Assembly (NCBI GenBank): GCA_009602725.1
Contig: WELB01000008.1
Location: 790,730 to 812,149, forward strand
Source: Spirogloea muscicola
Taxonomy: Eukaryota; Streptophyta; Zygnematophyceae; Spirogloeales; Spirogloeaceae
Length of the DNA stretch: 21,420 bases
Direction: 5' to 3'
Below the pieces are notes generated by a model. It was not told the origin of the DNA. It made no database searches and saw nothing but the letters and a program-made list of their open reading frames with translations. Positions within the stretch are counted from its first letter, which is position 1, and every line of letters starts with the position of its first letter. The position numbers were made by a program, and so were the translations under genes. Below, in pieces: positions 12,917 to 21,355 of the stretch.

Positions 12917-14577
12917 CATCCAAGCTCCCTCGAAACGCCAGTTTCCAATTTTGCATCTCACTAATTGGTGCCCCTTAGTCCACCTTTGCTGGTCAGGCTC
13001 CACCTTAGCTGGCCAGATAACCCACAGCTTGTAGTCGTCATTGCAATGTGCGCACTGTGGATGCCTCGAGGGAAGGAAGCCCCTCCTGCAATGCTGCAGA
13101 TAATTTGCTCATCATTGTCGTCAGGATACAGAAACAAGTGATGCACCGCGCGAGGATAGGTAGTCACTTTCTCCAAGTCCAGCAGTCAGGCACTGCCACT
13201 GCTCTTGGAGACAAGCATTTACTTAAGGGTGGCCCATCAGCTGGCATGTCAAACCATTCTTTTGCAGCCTGATGTAGGAAGCCCAACATATTGTTGGCTT
13301 GGTAAGGACGGCCAGATAAGGTGAATAGAGTGTCTGGCCTTCAGTGCTCACTCGCCCTTGGTACTGTCATATAAGTAACTCAGGCTTGTGCAAAGTGAAC
13401 CAAGGACGTGGCCAACAATATAAGACATGGATGTGAGCACTCAAGCCATTCCTTCTCTGTTGTGGTGACCAGTCGTAGAGCCACTAGCTGTGACATACTG
13501 CGGCGCCTCTCAGTAGACCACCTTGTCGTCTTGCTGCTTATGGCCCGTCTCACCAACCCATCATTTCCTTGCCTAACCACCTCACTATCAAACACAAACA
13601 TCAAGCAGTAGTTATCATTGGGTTGTGTGGGCAGTTCAGCCATTTCCTAGATGATCCGATATGCGTCAAGCTGGCTGCAGCAGAGCGCAGCTTGGCTAAA
13701 CCTGGAACTACCTGTCATTTCACTGTGCGTGGAGCGCATTTGCTACGCAACCCATTTAATGGTACTGCTGCGCCTCGATGCCAGACACCCTGCCAGGTGA
13801 CCTCGCGTTTGCCGGTGACGGTGGGACGCCCACCCTTCTGTCCCGCCGTCAAGCCCAACGGCTGGGCTCGGGAACGGGGCGTCAACGGACCATTCCGTCA
13901 GGAAGGGAGCGACGGCAGGCCCGACCGGCCTTGCCAGCCGCCGCGCCGCCGCGACCGCCGCCGCGGCAGCCGTCACCGCCGCCTCTGCCAGCCGCGGCCC
14001 GAGGACGAGCCCGAGGCGCCGGTCGAGGGCGGCGGCGGCGGCGGCGGTGGCGCGCAGGCGAGGCCCGCTCCGCCTACGCCGTCTTGCTGTTTCCGCGCGC
14101 GCCTTGGCCGAACCGTGCCGTCGCGCCGCCCCTCGGCAGCAGTCTCGTTGGCCGACGACCTTGGGAAGGCGTAGTAAGTAGTGGCTAGAATGGTCAAGCC
14201 AGGCCCTGACAGCCTTAGGCACTGCGCGGCAGGACGAGGCGGCCGCAGGAGACGAGGCCCCGTACTCGCCCTTCAGGTCTGGCCCGACCTTTCTCATGAC
14301 CTGCCTGCTCCTGGCATAGCCTTAGCATAATATAGAGCCCTGCCTGCCCCGACCATCGTACCGTGGCACGACACTGAGTGGCCATGCTAGGTAACCGAGG
14401 TCCCAAGACTAACGCCAAGGGAAGCTTGAACACCTGCCCCTCCGCCGCCCTTAGAGCCACAGTTCTTTGGTCCCCTGATCAGACGCCTGTGTCGGTTGCG
14501 GGGATAAGATGACCCTTCACTTGAGGACTAGCCTGATGTCAACTCGGCCTTGAAAGCGGGCTTCGACCTCGTCGCAG
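12917..14577. other. Intergenic region between NUP205 and the BSD gene
   Basis: About 1.66 kb separates the NUP205 stop from the first recognisable BSD exon. The NUP205 3' UTR must begin here, but I find no TGTAA signal between 12917 and 13700. Short open segments occur on both strands (for example - strand 12961-13176 and 13380-13643) without recognisable protein similarity. The right part should contain the BSD promoter, 5' UTR and probably its first coding exon. An A/T-rich GCATAATATAG at 14325-14335 could be a TATA-like element, which is speculative. Confidence 0.6.
13790..14170. promoter_or_regulatory. GC-rich island, probable promoter/5' region of the BSD gene
   Basis: This stretch is far richer in GC and CpG than the flanks and contains GCC/GCG repeats, including a run of GGC triplets at about 14030-14050. 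The start of the RS2Z gene at the right end of the window has a similar island with GCC triplets directly upstream of its ATG, so by analogy this is likely the 5' region of the + strand BSD gene. Open frames cross it on both strands, but they are alanine/arginine/proline low-complexity translations and I do not call them genes. Confidence 0.5.
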
Positions 14578-17500
14578 CGGCTGGAGCATAGGTAACCTGG
14601 TGAAGAACCTGGCGAGCGCCGACATTGTCAAGGAGATTGCTAGTGGCGACCTCGTCCACAAGATTGCCAACAACGACATTGTCAAAAAGATAGCCTCGAA
14701 GGTAGACCCCTCAGCGACCTCATTTCGAGGCTGGGGCTTACTCGTGAGTGTATCCAGTCTGCTTTTGCAATTCCACGTGGAAGATTACCTCAGGGCCATG
14801 TAGGAGATGGACCATAGCAATTGCTCGTCAAGGAGAACATCTGCTGACTGACTTGTGTCACATGCTCATCTAGTCTGAGGAGGTGCTGAAAGATTACCAG
14901 CGGGATCTGCAAGAATTTGGAGAGGGTCTCAAGAAGGAGACAGGCGTTGTGGTGGATGTTACGACCCATTCTTTCCACGACCTGCCATTGCAGCTTGAGA
15001 AAGGAGGGCATGCTGCACAGGTAGCTTACTTTACCCGTGTTTGGTACTCATTTGCTTGCCTCACGCACCAGTCCTGTCAACTGCAATAGAGATGCAGAGC
15101 TCGCTGGCTAATTGGACTGTTGCATAGCTGAACGTACATCGATGAAGTGATAGGAAATAGTTGGTAAGCCACAACATGAAACTTATTCTTGAGATGCGTG
15201 TTGCATCTACAGGACTCATTCGTGGAGGTCAGTCACACAATGGAGGAGTTGGGTGCAACAATCTGGAAGAGGTGTGGAAGCAGCTACTTCTTCTGCACAA
15301 GAGCTCGTGTTAGATAAGCTGTCACTGGATTTGCCAGCCTAAGAACTGGCGCTGAGCTTCTTGAGGTGGTCTCTCAGGGTGGCCGAATTGCGGTGAGGTA
15401 GATGACTTTTGATTGCTCACACGAATGCGCTTTGCTGCTTGCAGCACAGCAGTCATCCTCAATCAGGTGAAGGATGTCGTTGCGTCTGTGGACGAAGAGT
15501 CTTCACTTAGTGTCAAGCTTAAGGGGGCAACCTCTTTAAGTGCCTCTTCTCTTTCAAGAGGGTAATTAGACACTACTATGCCGATAAGGTCTCCTGTGGT
15601 GCTATAGCCTTGTGTAATGTAATTGGTAACCTGGTTTTCTCAGTAGCTTTCCCACAACAACAACATCAGTGGCAGTAGTAGCAGAAGCCCCTGGCTCTTG
15701 ACTTCGGCGATGTCATCAATAGGTGCTGATCTTCTCTCTTGTGTTCTGCTGTTTGTTATTGTTATCAATCGCAGGAAGTACAGCAGATATGAAGCACAGG
15801 TAAATGGACGAGGTTGTCAAGTCATAGAGTAGGATCAGGCTCTTATAAGGCCCTATAAATCCTAAATTAAAATCAGGATATTATAAGGCCACGTGCGGAA
15901 TGCTTGCATGGCAGGAAAAGCACCCAGATCGGAGCAGGCGACTCTGAGGTAGCATAAGTCAATATGTTTGGCTTTACATGCACTGCTATACTTTGGCTTG
16001 GCTGCAGGTCAGTGCAATGCAGCGTGACAGCAGCACTTATTGTGATGAGCCCGAAGACGCAGATGACTTCTCTACTTGGAAGTCCAGCTTCAAGCTCGAG
16101 GAGCGGTAAGCTCCAGTCATTTCCACGGCTTTTCCAATGTGGAGGGTACAGCGCAGAGAAATTGAGTGGAGAGGTCTGGGCTGATGTCTCGCCATGTTTT
16201 TGTGGACAGGAATAAGGACATAGAGACGATCTTAAAGGAGAATGCATTTATGCAAGAGTTACAGTTGAGAATAGGTGAGCCACGAGTCGTGCACATCATC
16301 ACTGTGGTCCTTGAGTACTCAGTCTGGCTGCTGTTGAGTCTCTGGGTTGCCTCCTGGCTTTAGAGCACACAGATTTTCCTTGATGCTTGCTGATACCCTT
16401 GGAGATCTAGGAGTGTCTAAGCTGCATGGTCTGACGTGGATACAGAACCACCCTTTGCAGTGCCGCTGATAGTTGAGCATGACACTTTCTGGACGCGGTA
16501 TTTCTATCGCCTACACAAACTTCAGCAGGCAGAAGATGCCCGTGCGGAGCTTGTAAAGAGTATGTCTCAGTTATCAGAGATCTCAATTGCATGTCAAGAG
16601 GAACTAGAGGAACCACTGGGGAGCGTGCCTCCCTATCTGTCAATCTTTTGTTGCATTGCAATCTCATCAATAGTGACAGATACTATGATGCCTATTGTGG
16701 ATGAAGGGGCCACCACCTCTGATGAGGAGGAGTTAAGCTGGGATGTTGATGAGGATACGGATGAATCAAAGGCCGTGGCCGCTGTTTCTACTGACGATGG
16801 CAAGCAGGCAGTATTACTTACAGAGGGTGATGGACAAGGTAATGGAAGTCCATGTCCATCTATGTCTTTGTACGGGGTAGTCACTGTGTTATATAGCCCA
16901 CGTGCTCACTAACCTCTAATTGGCAGAAGTTGCTGTTTGTCATTGCTGAATTTTGCTAGAGCTTCACATGTTTCAAACATATGTGAAGCCTTACCTGGTG
17001 TACGGGATTGGCATGTCGCTTCCTGCTCTCTGCTTGAGGAGGCCGGACATGTGCTGTTTGCCTTTCTTAGGTGCACTTGCTTCCACCGATGAGGCGCCCA
17101 AAGAGAGGGATGCCTCTGACCGCGAAGCGACCAATGTACCCGACGGCAAGCCTGTGCCAGCTGAAGCGTCCAAGTCGATGGATGCCCGCGCAGCCACCAG
17201 CAAGGCTGGTGAGCAATGGCTTAGTAACACAAGCGGATGCCGGCCTTCTGCATGCAATGTGTGATGCTTCTTGCTGGGGACACTGCTTGACAACCCTGCT
17301 GCTGGTGCCTCTCAGAGACTCCTGAAGAGGATGTTGCAAGCAACGGCAGCGCTGTGAGCACGGCTAGCGGTGACTGGATGGTGGTACAGCAAGACAAGGA
17401 TGGGAGCCCCAAGGCCATTGCTGACAGCAGCAAGGCTGCTGATGAGAAGCTTCCTCTTGTCAGGTGGCAAATTCTCCCTTGTACATACATGCTTGATGGC

Positions 17501-17859
17501 TCATGAGGGCAGTTTACTGTCCTTACATTGATTCACTAGCCCGTAATAGAATTCAAGTTCCAGTATGTTGCTACTATTAAAGAGGGCAGTCAGTCATTCC
17601 ATTGATGTAGTAATCGATGGATCATTGCAGTGCAAATACGGTTGACTGGTCCAATCAGCTTGCAGACTGTGGAAACCTTGAAGACAGAAGGTTGGGATGC
17701 TGATCTGCTCAGAGCTTCCCTCGCAGGCCCGAGGCAGATACTGGCAGCTCATCTGCTGCTCCACAAGCAGAAGAAAAGGTTAAGGCCACTGCCCCAGCTC
17801 CCACTCTCACCGTCAAGGGCAAGGCTCCCGTTCACCGAGAAGGAGAAGAGGTCAGTTGA
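14578..17859 (+). CDS. BSD domain-containing protein of the plant type, spliced, first exon unresolved
   Basis: The protein (about 500 residues in the part seen) matches plant BSD-domain proteins in layout. It has GWSIGNLVKNLAS near the start; then KDYQRDLQEFGEGLKKET; MEELGATIWKS; a serine-rich linker; and KYSRYEAQVSAMQRDSSTYC. The BSD core around residues 260-290 contains the signature FWTRYFYRLHKLQQAED, followed by an acidic DEEELSWDVDED segment and a low-complexity tail with GDWMVVQQD. The BSD fold is a small three-helix domain shared with TFIIH p62 and synapse-associated proteins; the biochemical role of the plant-type proteins is not clear. The gene lies downstream of and parallel to NUP205, and converges with the RS2Z gene. 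Two problems need noting: an apparent one-base shift in exon 15644-15722, and an in-frame TGA at 17700-17702 unless 36 nt are spliced out. The start codon is not located. Confidence 0.88.
14597..14701 (+). other. Four tandem nine-residue motifs in the BSD protein N-terminus
   Basis: The exon encodes four successive units: LVKNLASAD, IVKEIASGD, LVHKIANND and IVKKIASKV. The pattern is [LI]-V-[KH]-x-[LI]-A-[SN]-x-[D/V]. The codons differ between units (LVK uses CTGGTGAAG, IVK uses ATTGTCAAG), so this is not a recent DNA slippage product. Spacing of hydrophobic residues would suit an amphipathic helix or helical repeat. It precedes the conserved KDYQRDLQEF segment after one intron. Confidence 0.85.
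15613..15622 (+). promoter_or_regulatory. Two adjacent TGTAA motifs inside a BSD intron
   Basis: TGTAATGTAA lies in the intron 15562-15643. TGTAA is the standard poly(A) signal of chlorophyte algae. Two abutting copies inside an intron could allow a truncated transcript ending before the BSD core, or may be chance. No other intronic tandem copy stood out on reading. Confidence 0.4.
15834..15890 (+). repeat. Short direct repeat in a BSD intron
   Basis: Two 19-nt copies (15834-15852 and 15872-15890) share ATCAGG and TTATAAGGCC and differ at the three bases between those blocks, giving 16 of 19 identical. Both lie in the intron 15800-16007. No function is evident. Confidence 0.8.
16961..16989 (+). 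other. Imperfect inverted repeat (hairpin) in a BSD intron
   Basis: GCTTCACAT at 16961-16969 pairs perfectly with ATGTGAAGC at 16981-16989. The inner GTTT and AAAC can also pair around a single C, leaving a two-base bulge. It sits in the intron 16839-17070 and is too small to suggest a transposon. Confidence 0.75.
17691..17726 (+). other. 36-nt segment with in-frame stop near the BSD gene 3' end
   Basis: The segment begins GTTGGG and ends TCGCAG, so it has GT-AG ends, and its length is a multiple of three. Reading straight through gives a TGA at 17700-17702. Removing it joins ...GNLEDR to PEADTGSSSAAP and extends the frame to a TGA at 17857-17859 with a composition like the upstream tail. 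It is either a very short intron or the real C-terminus lies at 17702. Confidence 0.55.
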
Positions 17860-18203
17860 TTTGTACTTCTCAAAGTGACAATCCTGCATCATCTATTCTC
17901 TTCTGTGTTCCTTTGGTACGATTGCACAATAAACCGCTACTTTGGACCAGAAAGGCAGGGCATCTGTTATACGTTGATAACAGCAGCAACCTCCAATGCC
18001 TCAAGTATCTCTAGTATGATCCAGGTATACATGCCATTACAGTATTCCGCCTAAGATTTCAAGGCACTGATGAGACTGTCGTTTGTGCAGGGTGATTGGG
18101 GAGAGTGGGAGTAAATGCATACCATAAACTTTCAGGTCTTGGAAGCTACTTGACAGACCACTGTACTTTAAGACAACCTTCTTGCACTCTCTCTATAGTC
18201 ATC

Positions 18204-18208
18204 TGTAA
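18204..18208 (+). terminator. Candidate poly(A) signal of the BSD gene
   Basis: TGTAA lies about 345 nt after the proposed BSD stop, in an A/T-rich context. TGTAA is the typical chlorophyte poly(A) signal, with cleavage usually some 10-20 nt downstream. A second + strand TGTAA follows at about 18278, and another at about 18687 would overlap the RS2Z end. Confidence 0.45.
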
Positions 18209-18674
18209 ATAAGTAATGTGAACTTTAGCAGTCGTGCACGTCCAACAGCCACCATACAGTCATCCCCTGAGGAGACTGTAACCTCCTCGCGTCCCTCTGT
18301 GATGTGTGGCGAAGTTGCAATCTCTGCCACGTTGCCAAATAATTGGATTGAGCATCAGAGGTAGGACAAGGTCAAGCATCCAACTTCACCGTCACAATGT
18401 GCACTGCAGTCTTGCGAACCAAGGAAGAGTGCAATCATTTCTCACAACACTTCAACATGGAATACCTCAAGCCCCGAAGAACTGGTGTCTAAGCACGTCA
18501 GGTCCCACAAGGGGCTGTATGGCACGGCTATGCTCAAGTGGAAGGATGCAAACATCCTAGCACAAGCAGAGAAAACATTCGCATTATGGCATCCCTTAGG
18601 GTACCCCAAAGATGTGGGAACTCGAGGATGCCAAACCGCCAACGGTGATCCCAATGCACCGAGACATGAGCAAA

Positions 18675-18679
18675 TTACA
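18675..18679 (-). terminator. Candidate poly(A) signal of the RS2Z gene
   Basis: TTACA on the + strand reads TGTAA on the - strand, about 30 nt after the RS2Z stop codon. That would give a very short 3' UTR. Another reverse-strand TGTAA near 18034-18038 would give a long one overlapping the BSD 3' UTR. Confidence 0.35.
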
Positions 18680-18709
18680 GAGCCACTGTAATGCTAAGCC
18701 TTTCGCCGG

Positions 18710-21323
18710 TCAGGTGTCGCCAGCTTCATCCTCAGCAACGTCCTTGCTCACCACTCCTGGACCAAGATCCGTTTGTGCCCCAGCTCCTGCTGATTCATCT
18801 TCCTCCACCTTGGACTCGACCGCTGGCAAGTCATCCCCTACTGCAGCTTCAACAGTGTCCACCTTCTTCTCCACATCGAGCTCCACCTCAACATCACCTG
18901 CAGGGTCTTCACCATCGGCGGGCTTGTTCAGATCCACCCCGGCATCACGAGCGTCGTCCATTGCCTCCTCCTCCTTGGGGTCGTCATTCACAGGAGTCCG
19001 ACTGCGGCTGTCCCTTGGAGTTGGGCTGCGGCTGCGGCTGCGGCTGCGGCTGCGGCTGCGGCTGTCCCGTGGGCTTCGGCTGCGGCTGCGGCTCCTGCTG
19101 CAGCTGACGCTGCGGCCGCGGCTGCGGTTGCGGCTGCGGCTGCGGCTGCCAGAAGATCAAGTACAGATGCTTCAGAACCTTGCAGCTACACCAGCATCCT
19201 GTGACCTGGACAACCCAACTAAAACAGCAGCACATTGATGTTGTACCACTGCAAACATACTGTAGTGTTATCTCCAACACGTAGGAAAAGGACATTCAAA
19301 TGTATTCAGCTGACCTGTAGCTGCGGCTGCGGCTACGGCTGCGGCTGCCGCTGCGGCTGCGGGTCAAGCTCCTGCCAAGAATCCAAGAAGGCGATCAGAG
19401 CGAGACAAGCTTCGGCTAGGACCCATCACCACAACTCCAGCGACAAGCTAAGAAGCAAGCAGCATGCCACACAGCACCAAGGACAGACCAAAGCTGCTGG
19501 AACACTCTAAGCTGCATGACATTAACAGCGTCCTGCAGTCGTGCATATCAACAAGGCCGAGCAGGCCGAGCAGAGTCGCCATCTTCTTGCTCACATGACA
19601 CACATAGGTCTACTCAATTGATACACGATGCGGCCGCTGTGAGCAACTGGCTCGCAATGCACTCCATACTTGCGGGGGCTATTGCGGCAGTTGCGCTCAA
19701 TGTGGCCATGCTCGCCACAGCGGTAGCACTTGTCCTTCCAGTCCCCTGCCTTGCAGTCGCGCGCCCAATGACCCTCCTTGCCACAGTTGTAGCACCGCCC
19801 TGTGCCAGGCGGCGGACCCCGGGGTCCCTCCCTCATGCTGTAGTAGTCGTGCTCATACCCACCACCACCACCACCACCACCACCACCACCACCACCACCA
19901 CCACCACCACCACCACGATGGGCGGGCATCGAGCCTGGGGCCTGAGACGCCAGCCATGCGTGCTGTCAGTGCCTCCATAGATTCACATGGCAGGAAAATG
20001 TCAAGGAGAATTTTCGGAGCTGCTGGCACCAATTCAGTAGCAGCAAATCACGTGCCTTTTGAGCAGTGAGACCAAGGGACTGATGGATAGAGGGCACGTC
20101 TCAACTTGGCCACCCCAAGATTTATCATTATGGCTGACTTCCCAGAAGCCCATAATTGAAGAGTTCTCAGGACATAGCAACTTCTCTTAGAGTGTGAGAA
20201 ATCTGATGGCTTTATATGTGCAACTCAGGCAGCTGCAATCATATCGACTATCTTCATGATACAAGCGATGAGTCACAAGGAGCACACCGGCCTGGCGAAC
20301 TCCACGGCCAGCCGGTTGCCCTCGAACTTGGTGCCGTCCAAGTAGTGCCGCGCGTCATCGGCATCCCGGGGGTCGGAGTACTCCTACAGGCTCAGCTTGG
20401 CCATTAGTGAGCACTCGTCCTGAGATTGTGCAACTTGACTTGACTGCAAGATACGCTTTTTATGTACCAATGACCATCTCTTAACTCTTGCTACACCCAC
20501 AGAGCTGAAAGATTGGGCATAATTATGAGATACTTCACAAGGCTGGTCACACATGCAGGGCGGCACATCATGGGATGGCCGTGGCATCCTGTTGACGCTT
20601 ACGACGAAGGCGAAGTCGTGCTTGAGATCCACATCCCGCAGCCTGCACACAGAGTGGCCAGCACGTCCCCGGCACGGCAGAGATCAGGGGCCGAGTAAGC
20701 TAAGCCCTGGTCGTGCTGCGCTGCGGTCAGGCGGCGGACGGCGATCAGGGAGGCAGGCTTGCGGCAGCAGCCAGCTGACGGGAGAAGGGCCACCTCGGCG
20801 GCGGCGGCGGCTCGGGGAGCGGATCGCATCAGGATGCAAGCACGTCTAGCGAGCGACCGCCGCCGCCACCACCGCCGCCACCACGACCACCACGCCGCGG
20901 CGACCGCGCCGACCACCACGACCACCACCACCACGACCACCACCGGGGGGGCTCACCGCCGCCCTCCCCTGCCCCGACTCGACGGCCATGGCTTGGTGTC
21001 CACCGGCTTCCGCGGGCGACACCGCCGCCGACCTTCACGCCAGCCAGCGACGCTCAGGCGCTGCGACGCGGATCCGGGCCCCCGGCCCTCTGCTGCTGTT
21101 CTGGCCGCCGCCGCGACGCTGGAGCCGATGCGGCAGGGGCTCGGTGGCGGCGCTCTCGCCGGGCTCCGCGGCGACCATGGCGGCGGGGGTCTGGCAGGGC
21201 CGCCGCGAGCTCTCACCTGCCGTACTTGGAGAAGAGGTCCTCGAGGTCGCGCGTGCGCGTGCGGCTGGACAGGCGCCCGACGTACAGCCGCGTCGGCCCC
21301 GCCCGGTCGTCGTAGCGCGGCAT
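18710..21323 (-). CDS. RS2Z: RS2Z-type SR splicing factor (RRM, two zinc knuckles, RS domain), complete
   Basis: This is a complete 335-residue protein from six exons (1,008 nt including TGA). SR proteins of the plant RS2Z group bind pre-mRNA exons and recruit the spliceosome in the nucleus. The start [18 protein letters not shown] is nearly the family consensus. The RRM covers residues about 11-80, with RNP2 LYVGRL at 13-18 and RNP1-like KHDFAFVEY at 43-51, split by introns. A 19-glycine tract is at 91-109. Two CCHC knuckles of form CX2CX4HX4C are at 131-144 ([14 protein letters not shown]) and 153-166 ([14 protein letters not shown]). The RS domain is at 173-242. An acidic tail rich in D, E, A and V is at 243-335, where plant relatives have SP-rich tails instead. 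Arabidopsis RS2Z32/33 are somewhat shorter (about 285-290). All splice phases agree. The ATG choice is firm because it matches the family start and lies in a GC-rich 5' region. Confidence 0.95.
19001..19145 (-). repeat. AGCCGC hexamer repeats coding serine-arginine
   Basis: On the - strand the exon is built largely of AGC CGC codon pairs, including six perfect consecutive copies at about 19027-19062. The same hexamer fills the preceding exon (19315-19371). Frame-shifted readings give QP or AA repeats on the - strand and LR or CG repeats on the + strand, none of which is the real product. Confidence 0.9.
19858..19914 (-). repeat. GGT triplet run coding 19 glycines
   Basis: Eighteen consecutive ACC triplets on the + strand (19861-19914) plus one CCC read on the - strand as 18 GGT and one GGG codon. 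They form a pure glycine tract between the RRM and the zinc knuckles of RS2Z. The near-perfect triplet purity suggests a length-variable microsatellite. Confidence 0.95.
20855..20945. repeat. CCR triplet-rich repeat in RS2Z intron 1
   Basis: An imperfect repeat of CCA, CCG and CGA-type triplets lies in the long first intron (20643-21216). On the transcribed - strand it reads as GGT/GGC/GTC triplets, similar in composition to the glycine-coding tract in exon 4. It is G-rich on the RNA and could affect splicing of this intron. Confidence 0.8.
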
Positions 21324-21324
21324 G

Positions 21325-21355
<31 letters not shown>

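Larger units (their letters stand above)
14578..17859 (+). other. BSD gene exon map (15 exons placed)
   Basis: Exons: 14578-14701, 14874-15020, 15213-15271, 15338-15397, 15445-15561, 15644-15722 (one base out of phase), 15775-15799, 16008-16105, 16210-16274, 16461-16559, 16680-16838, 17071-17208, 17316-17463, 17631-17690, 17727-17859. All junctions are GT-AG and phases match except at the exon noted. The 25-nt exon 15775-15799 encodes KYSRYEAQ, a conserved family segment. A possible first exon starts at ATG 14509 and would join across a 41-nt GT-AG intron (14537-14577) in the correct phase 2, giving MTLHLRTSLI before GWSIGN. That intron is far shorter than the others, so I leave it as a candidate. 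Confidence 0.75.
17860..18709. other. Convergent intergenic region (3' UTRs of BSD and RS2Z genes)
   Basis: The BSD gene ends at 17859 on the + strand and the RS2Z gene at 18710 on the - strand, so both 3' UTRs and poly(A) sites must lie in these 850 bases. Short open frames here on both strands show no recognisable similarity. TGTAA occurs on the + strand at 18204-18208 and again within a small hairpin near 18270-18290 (GAGGAG and CTCCTC arms). Reverse-strand TGTAA occurs at 18675-18679. Confidence 0.7.
18710..21323 (-). other. RS2Z: RS2Z exon map (6 exons, all phases consistent)
   Basis: In transcription order: 21323-21217 (to SKYG plus two bases), 20642-20603 ([13 protein letters not shown]), 20383-20288 ([17 protein letters not shown] to FARP), 19941-19670 (glycine tract and both knuckles), 19371-19315 (first RS block), 19145-18710 (second RS block and acidic tail). 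Donors are all GT and acceptors AG. The acceptor of exon 3 is GTAG; the other four are CAG. The first intron is the longest at 574 nt and falls inside the RRM. Confidence 0.92.

Noticed and set aside
12961-13176. - strand open segment with protein-like composition (contains FLYPDDNDEQIICSIAGG).
   Set aside because: It looks somewhat like coding sequence, but I recognise no family, find no joining exons with confidence, and it overlaps the likely NUP205 3' UTR. A protein search would settle it.
13569-14297. Long open frames on both strands (201 aa + strand, 184 aa - strand) over the GC-rich island.
   Set aside because: They overlap each other, translate to alanine/arginine/proline/glycine low complexity, and match no family I know. 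High GC removes stop codons, so long frames are expected by chance.
14509-14577. First BSD exon at ATG 14509 with a 41-nt intron.
   Set aside because: Phase and splice ends fit, but the intron would be unusually short and the peptide MTLHLRTSLI has no family support, so it stays a candidate only.
18984-19295. QP-repeat protein on the - strand, and LR/CG-repeat proteins on the + strand.
   Set aside because: These are shifted or opposite-strand readings of the AGCCGC serine-arginine repeats of RS2Z. The phase-consistent six-exon model uses the SR frame.
19858-19917. CRISPR-like or satellite array in the ACC repeats.
   Set aside because: Units are three bases with no spacers and lie within a coding exon.
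19591-19929. Zinc-knuckle frame considered as a retroelement Gag fragment.
   Set aside because: Two CCHC knuckles could suggest Gag, but the exon joins in frame to an RRM upstream and an RS domain downstream, with the [13 protein letters not shown] spacing typical of plant RS2Z proteins.
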